Of a stretch of 59,588 nt of DNA, positions 7,661-16,253 are shown piece by piece. The notes beneath the pieces are model-generated. The model was not told the DNA's origin and ran no database searches. It saw only the letters and a program-made list of their open reading frames with translations. Made by a program: the position numbers and the translations under genes. The stretch is from Heliomarina baculiformis (GTDB taxonomy: Bacteria; Pseudomonadota; Alphaproteobacteria; Rhodobacterales; Rhodobacteraceae): the NCBI RefSeq assembly GCF_019966545.1, contig NZ_JAIMIC010000016.1, forward strand, positions 1-59,588, written 5' to 3'. Within the stretch, counting starts at the first letter, position 1; each line of letters begins with the position of its first letter.

Positions 7661-9742
7661 ATGCCTGTTGAATTAAGCTTCTCAAATGACGCAGCAATTC
7701 TGACCATAGACAATTCGCCGCTTAACCTAATCAACGCGGAGGTTCGGGCTGGAATACAACACTGTATCTTCAAAGTCCTCGAAACTGGGGCTACCAGGCT
7801 GATTATCACCGGCACAGGAACGACCTTCGTCGCGGGCGCGGATGCGAAGGAATTCGGTAAGTTGCCTGTTGATCCACAACTAAATGATGTGCTGATGCAA
7901 CTTGCACACCTCCCGATTCCTACTATCGCAGCAATCAACGGGGCTGCGCTTGGTGGGGGACTAGAGATTGCTCTGGCTTGCTGCTATCGCATCGCCTCAA
8001 CTTCTGCCAAACTGGGCTTGCCAGAGGTAAACTTGGGGATCGTGCCTGGCGCAGGGGGAACCCAAAGACTGCCGCGACTTATCGGTATTGAAGCTGCGCT
8101 TGACATGATTGTCACCGGGAAGGCTGTTTCCGCCGAGCAGGCACTGAAAATGGGACTGATCCAGCTGCTAGCCGATGACCCGCTTGGCGCGGCCATAGCT
8201 CTCGATGACGATGTACTTGAGGCGGCACAGGCACCCGACAATCTTCCTTCACCAAAGCCAAACCACGTCGCAGCGGAAGTCGCCCGAGCGCATGTAGCGC
8301 GGCGTATGCCTGGCCAGAATGCCCCGCAGGTTGCGGTGAACCTAGTCGCGACCAGTGCGACGACGCCGCTGCACGACGCACTAGCCAGCGAGCGCTCTGC
8401 GTTTTTGGACCTTCGTACCTCGGATCAGGCGCGGGCCCTTAGGCACGTTTTCTTCACCGAGCGTACCGCAACCAACAAGGGGCGCGCCTACCCCCGACCT
8501 TCCCGAGATGCTGAAACCGCCATCGTGGTCGGTGGTGGCAATATGGGCGCAGCTATTGCGTACACGCTGGCGACCGCAGGGATCTCGGTGACTGTCGTCG
8601 AACGTAGTGCCTCGTCCGCCGAGTGGGCCAGTAAAAACCTGCAAAAGCTGATTGATCAGGGTATCAGTCGCGGTATTCTGTCCGTCGATGCGGCAAAGAC
8701 GGTTGAAGACCGGCTGGTTACGGTCTCAGGCTATGACGCTCTGCCACCAACCGATCTAGCAATCGAGGCGGCCTTCGAGGATTTTGCGGTTAAGACCGCG
8801 ATCCTGACCGAACTCGAAGGCGCACTGCCACCCGAGACCATCATTGCCACAAACACATCCTATCTCGATGTAAATCGGCTCTCTGATGGGTTGAAACACC
8901 CGGCACGCTTTGTAGGGATGCATTTCTTCAGTCCTGCGCATATTATGAAACTTCTGGAAGTCGTCAGGAGCGACCGAACGTCAGACGGAACATTAGGTGC
9001 AGCACTTGTGCTGGCGCACAGGCTTGGTAAAATCCCGGTACTGTCTGGTGTTTGCGATGGCTTCATCGGAAACCGAATTTTGTCGAGCTACCGTCGCGCC
9101 GCTAATCGCCTTCTGGTGGAGGGGGCTAATGTCGACGAGATCGACGCGGCTATGCGCGGATTCGGTATGGCGATGGGTCCATATGCTGCACAGGACATGT
9201 CGGGGCTGGACATCGCCTACGCGAATATCCGTCGCAAGGCAGTTGCCGAAGGGAACTGCTGTGGTCACGTGCCCTTGGTCGAGCGGCTGGTCGAAAAGCA
9301 CAAACGCCTAGGACGCAAATCGGGCGCCGGATGGTACGACTATGGGCCAGACGGCAAACCCTCACATTCGGAGCTGGTCGCTAGCGAAATACTCCGTGTC
9401 TCAGAAGAAATGAACTTCACTCGCCGCGAGTTCTCAGCTGACGAAATCGTAGAAAGGCTCTTGCTCACAATGGTGGCGGAAGCCTGCGATATCCTTGACG
9501 AAGGCGTAGCAGAAAAACCGCAAGACATCGACCTAGTAATGATTCACGGCTACGGATTTCCCCGCTGGCGGGGAGGCCTGATGCACCACGCCAAAAATAT
9601 CGGCAAGGATCGGTTGACCGCGCTCTTCAGCGCGCATGTCAAAGAGGATCCTTGCGGCTGGAGGGTGCCTCGTTATTTAGAAAGAGTTTTCGCGACCGGG
9701 GAGGAACATGTCAGCATGTTTCCCACGATCACCGGCAGATAA
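7661..9742 (+). CDS. fused enoyl-CoA hydratase / 3-hydroxyacyl-CoA dehydrogenase
   Basis: About 693 residues in FadB/FadJ order. The N-terminal crotonase domain has FVAGADAKEFGKLP and GGGLEIALACCYRIAS for the oxyanion hole, and LGLPEVNLGIVPGAGGTQRLPRL with the catalytic Glu. It is followed by a 3-hydroxyacyl-CoA dehydrogenase with the Rossmann motif VVGGGNMGAAIAYTLATAG (from about residue 288) and a C-terminal helical domain (FGMAMGPYAAQDMSGLDIAY). It hydrates the 2,3-enoyl-CoA and oxidises the 3-hydroxyacyl-CoA. I prefer the ATG at 7661, preceded by GAGG, over the GTG at 7649 that overlaps the aldehyde dehydrogenase stop. An IS remnant begins some 20 bp beyond its stop. Confidence 0.92.
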   Translation: MPVELSFSNDAAILTIDNSPLNLINAEVRAGIQHCIFKVLETGATRLIITGTGTTFVAGADAKEFGKLPVDPQLNDVLMQLAHLPIPTIAAINGAALGGGLEIALACCYRIASTSAKLGLPEVNLGIVPGAGGTQRLPRLIGIEAALDMIVTGKAVSAEQALKMGLIQLLADDPLGAAIALDDDVLEAAQAPDNLPSPKPNHVAAEVARAHVARRMPGQNAPQVAVNLVATSATTPLHDALASERSAFLDLRTSDQARALRHVFFTERTATNKGRAYPRPSRDAETAIVVGGGNMGAAIAYTLATAGISVTVVERSASSAEWASKNLQKLIDQGISRGILSVDAAKTVEDRLVTVSGYDALPPTDLAIEAAFEDFAVKTAILTELEGALPPETIIATNTSYLDVNRLSDGLKHPARFVGMHFFSPAHIMKLLEVVRSDRTSDGTLGAALVLAHRLGKIPVLSGVCDGFIGNRILSSYRRAANRLLVEGANVDEIDAAMRGFGMAMGPYAAQDMSGLDIAYANIRRKAVAEGNCCGHVPLVERLVEKHKRLGRKSGAGWYDYGPDGKPSHSELVASEILRVSEEMNFTRREFSADEIVERLLLTMVAEACDILDEGVAEKPQDIDLVMIHGYGFPRWRGGLMHHAKNIGKDRLTALFSAHVKEDPCGWRVPRYLERVFATGEEHVSMFPTITGR

Positions 9743-9763
9743 GTTGTCTTTCTGTGGTAGAGG

Positions 9764-10810
9764 GAGTCTGTTTTGCAAATGGGGTGATGGCCGTGGTTGC
9801 CCTTTCCCCGGATAAACTTATCCCACAGCTTCCGTAACGGGTATGCCGAGTGCAGTGTATCCGTTCAGGACGGCGATGCGGACTGGGAGTGCCGCGACCT
9901 GACGGTCAAAGTCCCGCGCTATAAGGCGATGCCCCAGCGACATGACACAGTTCATTTTCGTCTCGACACTGCTTCGGCGGTGGTATCCGCTCCATCGTCG
10001 CCAGAGCGCGCGAGCCAGGCACTTCGCCGCGCGCAGGGCCTCGTTTCGCGCCACGGCTCCGGCGGTGATGGTCTTCCATGGCTTTGCGTTCTTGCGTGGC
10101 GGGATAACGGCGTGGGCACCACGGTCAGCAATTGCGTCGTGGCATTTCCGTGTGTCGTAGGCACCGTCAGCCATGACACTGCCGATCTACTGGTCCGCCG
10201 GGATCTGGTTGAGGAGGTCGGGTAAAACCCATGCATCGCCGATGTGGCTCCCTGTGACCTCGTCACTGCGCGAACCTCCAGTGTTTCCTCGTCAACCCCG
10301 AGATGGATCTCGGTCCAGACGCGCCGTTTGGGTCCACCATGCTTGCGGGCGTGCCACTCGCCTTCGCCCGCGACTTTGATACGCGTGCTGACAGCAGGTG
10401 CAGCGGCCCCTTGGAGCCGCGATTCGAGATGTTCACGGCCAGGGTCTTCTGACGCCGGGACAGGGTGCTGAAGTCGGGCACAGTCCGGACGAGACCAACC
10501 AGCTGCAGCAGGCTCTAGACGAACCCAGTCGTCTACCGGAGCGCCATGCCGAATAACACCTTCATGGAAAGGCAGGTCTGGCTGGAGGCATCGCTGTAGG
10601 TCTGCTGCCGGCCACGACTGCCTATCGGCGCGGCCTCCCAGCTCATTTCGGGGTCGAACCAGATTGCCAGAGCGCCCCGGCGCTTGAGCGCTTCATTGTA
10701 GGCTCGCAAGTTCCTGGTGTTGTAGGTCGGGGGTGCAGTCTGCTCATGCACCCCGGCTACCAAGCCGGGTTCATAAGATGGATCCCGCACGGAATTTGTT
10801 CAACAGAGCC
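9764..10810 (-). mobile_element. decayed IS5-family insertion sequence (~1.05 kb)
   Basis: The ends carry imperfect inverted repeats. The left end reads GAGTCTGTTTTGCAAAT from 9764, and the right end, read inward on the minus strand from 10810, reads GGCTCTGTTGAACAAATTC. They share TCTGTT and CAAAT. The length and enclosed transposase fit the IS5/IS903 type. The transposase is broken by several frameshifts, so the element cannot transpose by itself. It sits exactly between the beta-oxidation half and the monooxygenase half of the catabolic cluster. No unambiguous target-site duplication could be identified by eye. Confidence 0.85.
9818..10790 (-). pseudogene. IS5-family transposase, multiple frameshifts
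   Basis: Three blocks in different frames can be assembled into one transposase. At 10533-10790 there is the N-terminal region (AYNEALKRRGALAIWFDPEMSWEA, then SDASSQTCLSMKVLFGMALR). At 10263-10481 comes PDFSTLSRRQKTLAVNISNRG, which then slips frame. At 9818-10174 is the C-terminal catalytic region (DGAYDTRKCHDAIADRGA, IPPRKNAKPWK, RRWSGYHRRSSVETKMNCV with the final Glu of the DDE triad, ending in VLNGYTALGIPVTEAV). A stop or shift after each of the first two blocks makes it a pseudogene. It was presumably once active and may have helped assemble the cluster. Confidence 0.88.
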
Positions 10811-11003
10811 TAGTAGCAGGCATATCTGCCTCACGACAGGCTGAGCAAGATCATACAATTTCCAAAGCAGGTATGTTCAATACACGGTGCATTCTTCGCC
10901 CTTACTCTGAGATCATTGGCGTACGCCTCAGACCGTTTGACGCCTCCGAGATTGGCGACGTCAGGTGGTGGCTTTGCCAAATGTTACTCTTGGGAGGATA
11001 AAT

Positions 11004-11906
11004 ATGGAAATCAGTAGAGAAGCGGATACGCTGCGGGCGCTTTATCAGAATTGGACCGATCAGATGGTCGAGAACCCAGACCTGACGATCGCGAACTTGC
11101 GCAGCATGTTCGATGAATGGGGGCAGCCTGCTCTAGAGCCGGAAAACGTTAGCTACAAAAGCGATCATATCGGAGGAGTCGAGGCTATCTGGGCACTGCC
11201 TGTCGGGGCCGATACCTCGCGTGTAATTGTTTACACTCATGGTGGCGGCTTTGCCGTCGGCTCAGCCGATAGTCATCGGAAAATGGCAGGGCACCTCGCT
11301 AAGGTGCTTGGGGTTACGTCGGTGATCCTGCACTATCGACGCGCACCCGAGCACCCATTTCCGGCGCAGATCGAAGATGCGGTAGCCGCGTACACAGCAT
11401 TGCTGGATAAGGGCTTCAAGGCAAGAAATATTCTGACCGCTGGCGACAGTGCTGGCGGCAATCTTGCCATCGCCAGCGTGCTGAAATTTCGCGAACTTGG
11501 GCTGCCACTGCCCGGAGCGGTCATCGCATATTCGCCCTGGCTAGACATGGCGATGCGCGGGGAAACACTGGAAACCAACGCGGAAACCGATGCGCTAGTC
11601 GGGAAACCGATTCTCGAAGCGATGGCGGGAATGTTCCTCGGTGAAGGCACTGATCAGCTAAATCCGTTGGCCAACCCTCTGGAGAACGATTTCACCGGTT
11701 ACCCGCCGCTTTATATCAATGCCGGAGGGGCTGAGACGCTTAGGAGCGATGCCGAGCGGTTGCACGAAAAGGCCAAGGCACAGGGCGTAAATGTGACCCT
11801 GTCTATCGTCGAAGGCATGCAGCATGTCTTTCCCGCGCTTTCGGGACGCGCGCCCGAGGCGAACGAGGAACTTGGTCGCATCGCCGCATGGTATCAGGCC
11901 CTCTGA
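11004..11906 (+). CDS. alpha/beta hydrolase, HSL/acetyl-esterase family (probable lactone hydrolase)
   Basis: 300 residues from the ATG at 11004, which has GGGAGG 5-6 bases upstream; an upstream in-frame start at 10965 lacks such support. It has the hormone-sensitive-lipase signature: HGGGF at 79-83 (oxyanion hole), GDSAGG with nucleophile Ser149, and a C-terminal region with LRSDAERL and GMQHVF supplying the Asp and His. Known cycloalkanone clusters encode a hydrolase of this family (ChnC/CpnC) that opens the lactone made by the monooxygenase, and this gene is directly upstream of that monooxygenase. The lactonase role is therefore likely but inferred. A short hairpin lies between this gene and the next. 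Confidence 0.85.
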   Translation: MEISREADTLRALYQNWTDQMVENPDLTIANLRSMFDEWGQPALEPENVSYKSDHIGGVEAIWALPVGADTSRVIVYTHGGGFAVGSADSHRKMAGHLAKVLGVTSVILHYRRAPEHPFPAQIEDAVAAYTALLDKGFKARNILTAGDSAGGNLAIASVLKFRELGLPLPGAVIAYSPWLDMAMRGETLETNAETDALVGKPILEAMAGMFLGEGTDQLNPLANPLENDFTGYPPLYINAGGAETLRSDAERLHEKAKAQGVNVTLSIVEGMQHVFPALSGRAPEANEELGRIAAWYQAL

Positions 11907-11914
11907 CACCTGTA

Positions 11915-11947
11915 CTCGCACTGCATTGCGGTGCGGTGCGGTGCGAG
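11915..11947 (+). other. intercistronic stem-loop between hydrolase and monooxygenase genes
   Basis: The arms CTCGCAC (11915-11921) and GTGCGAG (11941-11947) are perfectly complementary and enclose a GC-rich loop with a repeated GGTGC motif. No T-tract follows, so it is more likely an RNA-stability or attenuation element than a terminator. Confidence 0.4.
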
Positions 11948-12026
11948 AGAAACCCCTACGACACATTCATCTGCCATCTCACCCGCAAACTGCGGGGCGG
12001 AGCAGTCTTACTCTGGGAGGAGTGAC

Positions 12027-13664
12027 ATGAACATTCAGACTGAGATTACTAAAACATCCGGAGCGGATTACGACGCAGTCGTCATTGGCGCGGGCTTCGG
12101 CGGGCTTTACGCCGTCCACAAACTTCGCAACGAGCAGGGACTGAACGTCCGGGGCTATGACAGCGCCAGTGACGTTGGCGGCACCTGGTGGTGGAACCGA
12201 TATCCCGGTGCGCTGTCGGACACGGAAAGCTATGTCTACCGCTATTCTTTTGACAAAGAGTTGCTTCAAAAAGGCCGCTGGAAAACGCGGTATCTGACCC
12301 AGCCCGAGATCCTCGAATACATGAACGAGGTGGCGGATCATCTCGATCTCCGACGCAGCTACAAGTTCGACACCAAGGTGGACGGCGCGCACTATAATGA
12401 AAAAACCGGTCTCTGGAACGTGATCACTGATAGTGGTGAGACAGTTACCGCCAAATACCTTGTCACTGGCCTCGGTCTCTTGTCCGCAACGAATGTTCCA
12501 AAATTCAAGGGCATCGATGATTTCAAAGGCCGTATCTTACACACAGGTGCCTGGCCCGACGGCGTGGACTTGAGCAACAAACGCGTGGGCATTATTGGCA
12601 CTGGCTCGACCGGTGTGCAGGTTATTACAGCAACGGCACCAGTTGCAAAACACCTGACTGTTTTTCAGCGCTCTGCACAATATGTCGTGCCGATTGGGAA
12701 CACCCCGCAAGACGATGCTACCATCGCAGAGCAAAAGGCAAACTACGATAGTATCTGGAATCAAGTGAAGAATTCTGTTGTGGCCTTCGGCTTCGAAGAA
12801 AGCGTCAAGCCCGCCGAAACCGCCTCCCCCGAAGAACGGGAGCGGGTCTTCGAAGCCGCCTGGCAGCGCGGCGGTGGTTTCTATTTCATGTTTGGCACCT
12901 TTTGCGATATTGCGACCAGCCAAGTGGCCAATGATGCGGCCGCTGACTTCATCAAGGGCAAAATCAAGAAAATCGTGAAGGACCCCAAGGTCGCAGAGAA
13001 ACTGACGCCGAAGGACCTTTACGCCAAGCGCCCGCTTTGCGGAAACAACTATTACGAGGTCTACAACCGAGACAACGTGACCCTCGCCGACGTTAAGGCC
13101 GATCCGATCGCAGAGTTCACTCCGAACGGCATACGTCTCGAAAGCGGCGAGGAGCATGAGCTTGACATCGTAATCTTTGCCACTGGCTTCGATGCGGTCG
13201 ACGGCAATTACGTCAAAATGGACCTCCGCGGACGCGGAGGCGTGACCATGCGCGACACTTGGAAGGAAGGCCCGCTCGGTTACCTCGGCATGATGGAGGT
13301 CGACTTCCCGAACTTCTTCATGATCCTTGGCCCTAATGGCCCCTTCACCAACCTGCCCCCCAGCATTGAGACGCAAGTCGAATGGATCGCTGACACGATT
13401 TGCACGGTGGAAGAAGAGGGGGTTCGAAATGTGGAGCCAACCGTGGAAGCGCGCGATGCTTGGGTTCGCACCTGTCGTGAAATCGCCGACATGACACTCT
13501 TCCCCAAAGCTGAAAGCTGGATCTTCGGCGCAAATATCCCCGGAAAGAAGAATGCAGTAATGTTCTACATGGCCGGGATTGGCAATTACCGAAATGCCAT
13601 TAATGCAGTGAAGGAGGAAGGTTATACATCCCTGATCCGCAACCGCACTGCCGAGAAGGTGTAA
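12027..13664 (+). CDS. Baeyer-Villiger monooxygenase (cyclohexanone/cyclopentanone monooxygenase type)
   Basis: 545 residues from the ATG at 12027, which has GGGAGGAG upstream; this is the typical length of type I enzymes. The FAD-binding GAGFGG is at 21-26, followed by DVGGTWWWNRYPGALSDTES. The diagnostic Baeyer-Villiger fingerprint FKGRILHTGAWP is at 166-177, and the NADPH-binding GTGSTG is at 191-196. These enzymes use NADPH and O2 to convert a ketone to an ester or lactone. Here cyclohexanone to epsilon-caprolactone or cyclopentanone to delta-valerolactone is expected. It lies between the lactone hydrolase and the cyclic-alcohol dehydrogenase on one transcript. An open antisense frame across the gene is judged a shadow. 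Confidence 0.95.
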   Translation: MNIQTEITKTSGADYDAVVIGAGFGGLYAVHKLRNEQGLNVRGYDSASDVGGTWWWNRYPGALSDTESYVYRYSFDKELLQKGRWKTRYLTQPEILEYMNEVADHLDLRRSYKFDTKVDGAHYNEKTGLWNVITDSGETVTAKYLVTGLGLLSATNVPKFKGIDDFKGRILHTGAWPDGVDLSNKRVGIIGTGSTGVQVITATAPVAKHLTVFQRSAQYVVPIGNTPQDDATIAEQKANYDSIWNQVKNSVVAFGFEESVKPAETASPEERERVFEAAWQRGGGFYFMFGTFCDIATSQVANDAAADFIKGKIKKIVKDPKVAEKLTPKDLYAKRPLCGNNYYEVYNRDNVTLADVKADPIAEFTPNGIRLESGEEHELDIVIFATGFDAVDGNYVKMDLRGRGGVTMRDTWKEGPLGYLGMMEVDFPNFFMILGPNGPFTNLPPSIETQVEWIADTICTVEEEGVRNVEPTVEARDAWVRTCREIADMTLFPKAESWIFGANIPGKKNAVMFYMAGIGNYRNAINAVKEEGYTSLIRNRTAEKV

Positions 13665-13668
13665 AGAA

Positions 13669-13699
13669 TTCCGCCGGGCATCAAGAATCCCCGGCGGAA
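13669..13699 (+). other. intercistronic stem-loop after monooxygenase gene
   Basis: A 10-bp perfect stem, TTCCGCCGGG (13669-13678) with CCCGGCGGAA (13690-13699), encloses an 11-base loop. It lies 4 bases after the monooxygenase stop and ahead of the SDR ribosome-binding site. It lacks a run of T, so it is probably not a full terminator. Confidence 0.5.
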
Positions 13700-13736
13700 C
13701 CAATTAAATTTGTTCATGAAAACTAGGGAGAGAGAT

Positions 13737-14492
13737 TTGGGAAGGGTATTCGGAAAAGTCGCACTGGTAACAGGTGGAGCGATGGGCATGGGAAAAGCCC
13801 ATTGTGAAACGCTGGCACGTGAAGGTGCGCATGTATTTGTAACCGACCGTGACACGGAAGCGGCTGAAAGCGTAGTGAAAGGTATCATTGAAGCCGGAGG
13901 GAAGGCGGAATTCATTCAACATGACGTGACGCTTGAAGAAGATTGGAAGAATGTCATCTCTACGGTGCAATCAAGTGCTGGTCGGCTTGATGTGCTAGTG
14001 AACAACGCTGGCATTCTCATTCTTAAGCCGCTCCACGAAACCTCGCCTGACGAATTTGACATGACGTTCAACGTCAATGTACGCGGTATTTATCTCGGCA
14101 TCCGAGCCGCGGTTCCATTGATGAAAGAGGCCGAAAAGGCATCTATTATCAATATTTCTTCAATCTATGGGATTGTTGGAGCCGCTTCGGCGGGAGCCTA
14201 CATTGGATCCAAAGGCGCCGTACGGATGTTGACGAAATCCTGCGCAGTCGACCTGGCTGAAAGTGGCATACGCGTGAATTCGATCCATCCCGGTGTCATC
14301 GATACTCCCATGACAAAAGATCTGCTACACGCCGACGAAGTTACCCGGCAGGCAATTCTGGGGGCGACGCTGCTCAAGCGACCAAGCAAACCTGAAGAGG
14401 TTTCGAATGCGGTCCTGTTCCTCGCATCGGATGAGTCATCGTTCGTTCACGGAGCAGAGATTGTAGTAGATGGCGGTTATACTGCGAATTGA
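13737..14492 (+). CDS. cpnA-like: short-chain dehydrogenase, cyclopentanol/cyclohexanol dehydrogenase type
   Basis: I chose the TTG at 13737, giving 251 residues. GGGAGAGA lies just upstream, and the resulting N-terminus MGRVFGKVALVTGGAMGMG matches, from memory, the start of Comamonas cyclopentanol dehydrogenase CpnA (MGRVNDKVVLVTGGAMGMG). An ATG at 13716 would only add seven residues. The cofactor motif TGGAMGMG is at 12-19, NNAG at 89-92, the catalytic Ser near 141 and YxxxK at 155-159, ending in VVDGGYTAN as in CpnA. It should oxidise the cyclic alcohol to the ketone consumed by the adjacent monooxygenase. Whether it prefers C5 or C6 rings cannot be told from sequence alone. Confidence 0.88.
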   Translation: MGRVFGKVALVTGGAMGMGKAHCETLAREGAHVFVTDRDTEAAESVVKGIIEAGGKAEFIQHDVTLEEDWKNVISTVQSSAGRLDVLVNNAGILILKPLHETSPDEFDMTFNVNVRGIYLGIRAAVPLMKEAEKASIINISSIYGIVGAASAGAYIGSKGAVRMLTKSCAVDLAESGIRVNSIHPGVIDTPMTKDLLHADEVTRQAILGATLLKRPSKPEEVSNAVLFLASDESSFVHGAEIVVDGGYTAN

Positions 14493-14508
14493 CAGGGACC
14501 CATCCCGA

Positions 14509-14535
14509 GTAACGGCTCGGAATCCGGGCCGTTAC
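14509..14535 (+). other. intercistronic stem-loop between SDR and etfB
   Basis: A perfect 8-bp stem, GTAACGGC (14509-14516) and GCCGTTAC (14528-14535), with an 11-base loop lies between the SDR stop and the etfB start. No T-tract follows. It is the third such hairpin in successive gaps of this transcript. Confidence 0.45.
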
Positions 14536-14568
14536 CACCATTGCAAATTTTGAAAACGATAAAAGCCA

Positions 14569-15327
14569 ATGAAAATAATTGCTCCTATAAAACGCCTAAT
14601 TGACCACAACGTGAAGGTTCGCGTTAAGGCGGACGGGAGCGGAGTTGATCTCGCGAATGTGAAGATGTCGATGAACCCGTTCGACGAGATTGCGGTCGAA
14701 GAGGCGATCCGGCTGAAGGAAGCGGGCAAGGCGGACGAGGTTGTCGTCGTCTCGATCGGCGTGAAGCAGGCGCAGGAAACGCTGCGCACGGCGCTGGCGA
14801 TGGGCGCGGACCGGGCGATCCTGGTTGTGGCCGCCGATGACGTGCACCAGGACATCGAGCCGCTGGCGGTGGCCAAGATCCTGAAGGCCGTGATCGACGC
14901 CGAGGCGCCGGGCCTGGTGATCGCGGGCAAGCAGGCGATCGACAATGACATGAACGCCACCGGCCAGATGCTGGCGGCGCTGCTGGGCTGGGGCCAGGCG
15001 ACCTATGCCTCCGAGGTCGGGATCGAAGGCGATCATGCCGTCGTGACCCGCGAAGTGGATGGCGGGTTGCAGACGATCAAGGTCAAGCTGCCGGCGATCG
15101 TCACCGCCGATTTGCGCCTGAACGAGCCGCGCTATGCCTCGCTGCCCAACATCATGAAGGCCAAGAAGAAGCCGCTGGATGAGAAGACCGCCGCCGATTA
15201 CGGCGTCGATGTCACCCCGCGCCTGGAGATTGTGAAAACCGCCGAGCCCGCCGCACGGTCGGCAGGCGAGATGGTCGGCTCGGTCGACGAGCTGGTGTCG
15301 AAACTGAAAGAAAAGGGGATCGTGTAA
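14569..15327 (+). CDS. etfB: electron transfer flavoprotein beta subunit
   Basis: 252 residues, the usual EtfB length, with the family motif region [20 protein letters not shown], then [23 protein letters not shown] and [22 protein letters not shown]. With EtfA it accepts electrons from the acyl-CoA dehydrogenase and passes them to ETF-ubiquinone oxidoreductase. Its stop overlaps the start of etfA. Apart from its first ~60 bases, codon third positions are almost all G or C, more so than in the flanking catabolic genes. This suggests that it was copied from a core-genome etfB. The function call is secure; the origin is inference. Confidence 0.95.
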   Translation: MKIIAPIKRLIDHNVKVRVKADGSGVDLANVKMSMNPFDEIAVEEAIRLKEAGKADEVVVVSIGVKQAQETLRTALAMGADRAILVVAADDVHQDIEPLAVAKILKAVIDAEAPGLVIAGKQAIDNDMNATGQMLAALLGWGQATYASEVGIEGDHAVVTREVDGGLQTIKVKLPAIVTADLRLNEPRYASLPNIMKAKKKPLDEKTAADYGVDVTPRLEIVKTAEPAARSAGEMVGSVDELVSKLKEKGIV

Positions 15328-16253
15328 TGGCTGTTCTTCTCCTTGCAGAAATCGCCGGTGGCGCGCTGGCGCTGGACGCCACCGCCAAGGCGGTGACCGC
15401 TGCCAAATCGCTGGGCGATGTGACCGTTCTGGTTGCGGGCCCTGCTGCTGCGGGTCAGGCCGCGTCGCAGATCGACGGCGTGGCGAAGGTTGTGGTCGCG
15501 GATGACGCGGCCTACGCCAACGGCCTGGCCGAGCCGGTCGCCGATCTGGTGGTCAGCCTGGCAGGCAATTATGAACATATCGTTGCTCCCTCCACGGCAA
15601 GCGCGAAAAACATCCTGCCGCGCGTTGCGGCGCTGCTGGATGTGATGGTTCTGTCGGACGTGACGGCCATCCTGGACGGGTCCACGTTCGAGCGCCCGAT
15701 CTACGCGGGCAACGCGATGCAGACGGTAAAGTCCAACGATTCCAAGAAGTTACTGACCGTCCGCACCACCGCCTTCGACGCGGCTGGCCAGGGTGGCTCG
15801 GCCGCCGTCGAGGCCATCGCAGCAGCCGGCAACGCGGGCCTGAGCGCCTGGGTCGAGGACAAGGTCGCGGCGTCGGATCGTCCGGAACTGACCTCGGCCA
15901 AGGTCGTGGTCTCGGGCGGGCGCGGCGTCGGTTCCGAGGAAAATTTCGCGATTATTGAAGCACTTGCGGACAAACTGGGTGCTGCCGTCGGCGCCTCGCG
16001 CGCGGCTGTGGACTCTGGGTTCGCACCGAACGACTGGCAGGTCGGCCAGACCGGCAAGGTCGTGGCGCCCGAGCTGTATATCGCGGTCGGGATTTCCGGG
16101 GCAATTCAACACCTTGCGGGGATGAAGGACAGTAAGGTCATCGTCGCCATCAACAAGGACGAAGAGGCCCCCATCTTCCAAATCGCCGATTACGGCCTCG
16201 TCGCAGACCTCTTCGACGCAGTCCCGGACCTGACAAAGGCACTCAAAGAATGA
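15327..16253 (+). CDS. etfA: electron transfer flavoprotein alpha subunit
   Basis: 308 residues. The C-terminal FAD domain shows [39 protein letters not shown], then [29 protein letters not shown] and [24 protein letters not shown], all standard for EtfA. It forms the heterodimer with the preceding EtfB and shuttles electrons from acyl-CoA dehydrogenases. The ATG at 15327 overlaps the etfB stop by one base, and its own stop overlaps the thiolase start by four bases, indicating tight coupling. The base composition matches etfB. Confidence 0.95.
   Translation: MAVLLLAEIAGGALALDATAKAVTAAKSLGDVTVLVAGPAAAGQAASQIDGVAKVVVADDAAYANGLAEPVADLVVSLAGNYEHIVAPSTASAKNILPRVAALLDVMVLSDVTAILDGSTFERPIYAGNAMQTVKSNDSKKLLTVRTTAFDAAGQGGSAAVEAIAAAGNAGLSAWVEDKVAASDRPELTSAKVVVSGGRGVGSEENFAIIEALADKLGAAVGASRAAVDSGFAPNDWQVGQTGKVVAPELYIAVGISGAIQHLAGMKDSKVIVAINKDEEAPIFQIADYGLVADLFDAVPDLTKALKE

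Noticed and set aside
9800-10800. An intact transposase
   Set aside because: At least two frameshifts break the reading frame between the N-terminal and catalytic parts.
12537-13703. 388-codon minus-strand open frame antisense to the monooxygenase
   Set aside because: No motifs or ribosome-binding site; the plus strand has complete Baeyer-Villiger signatures.
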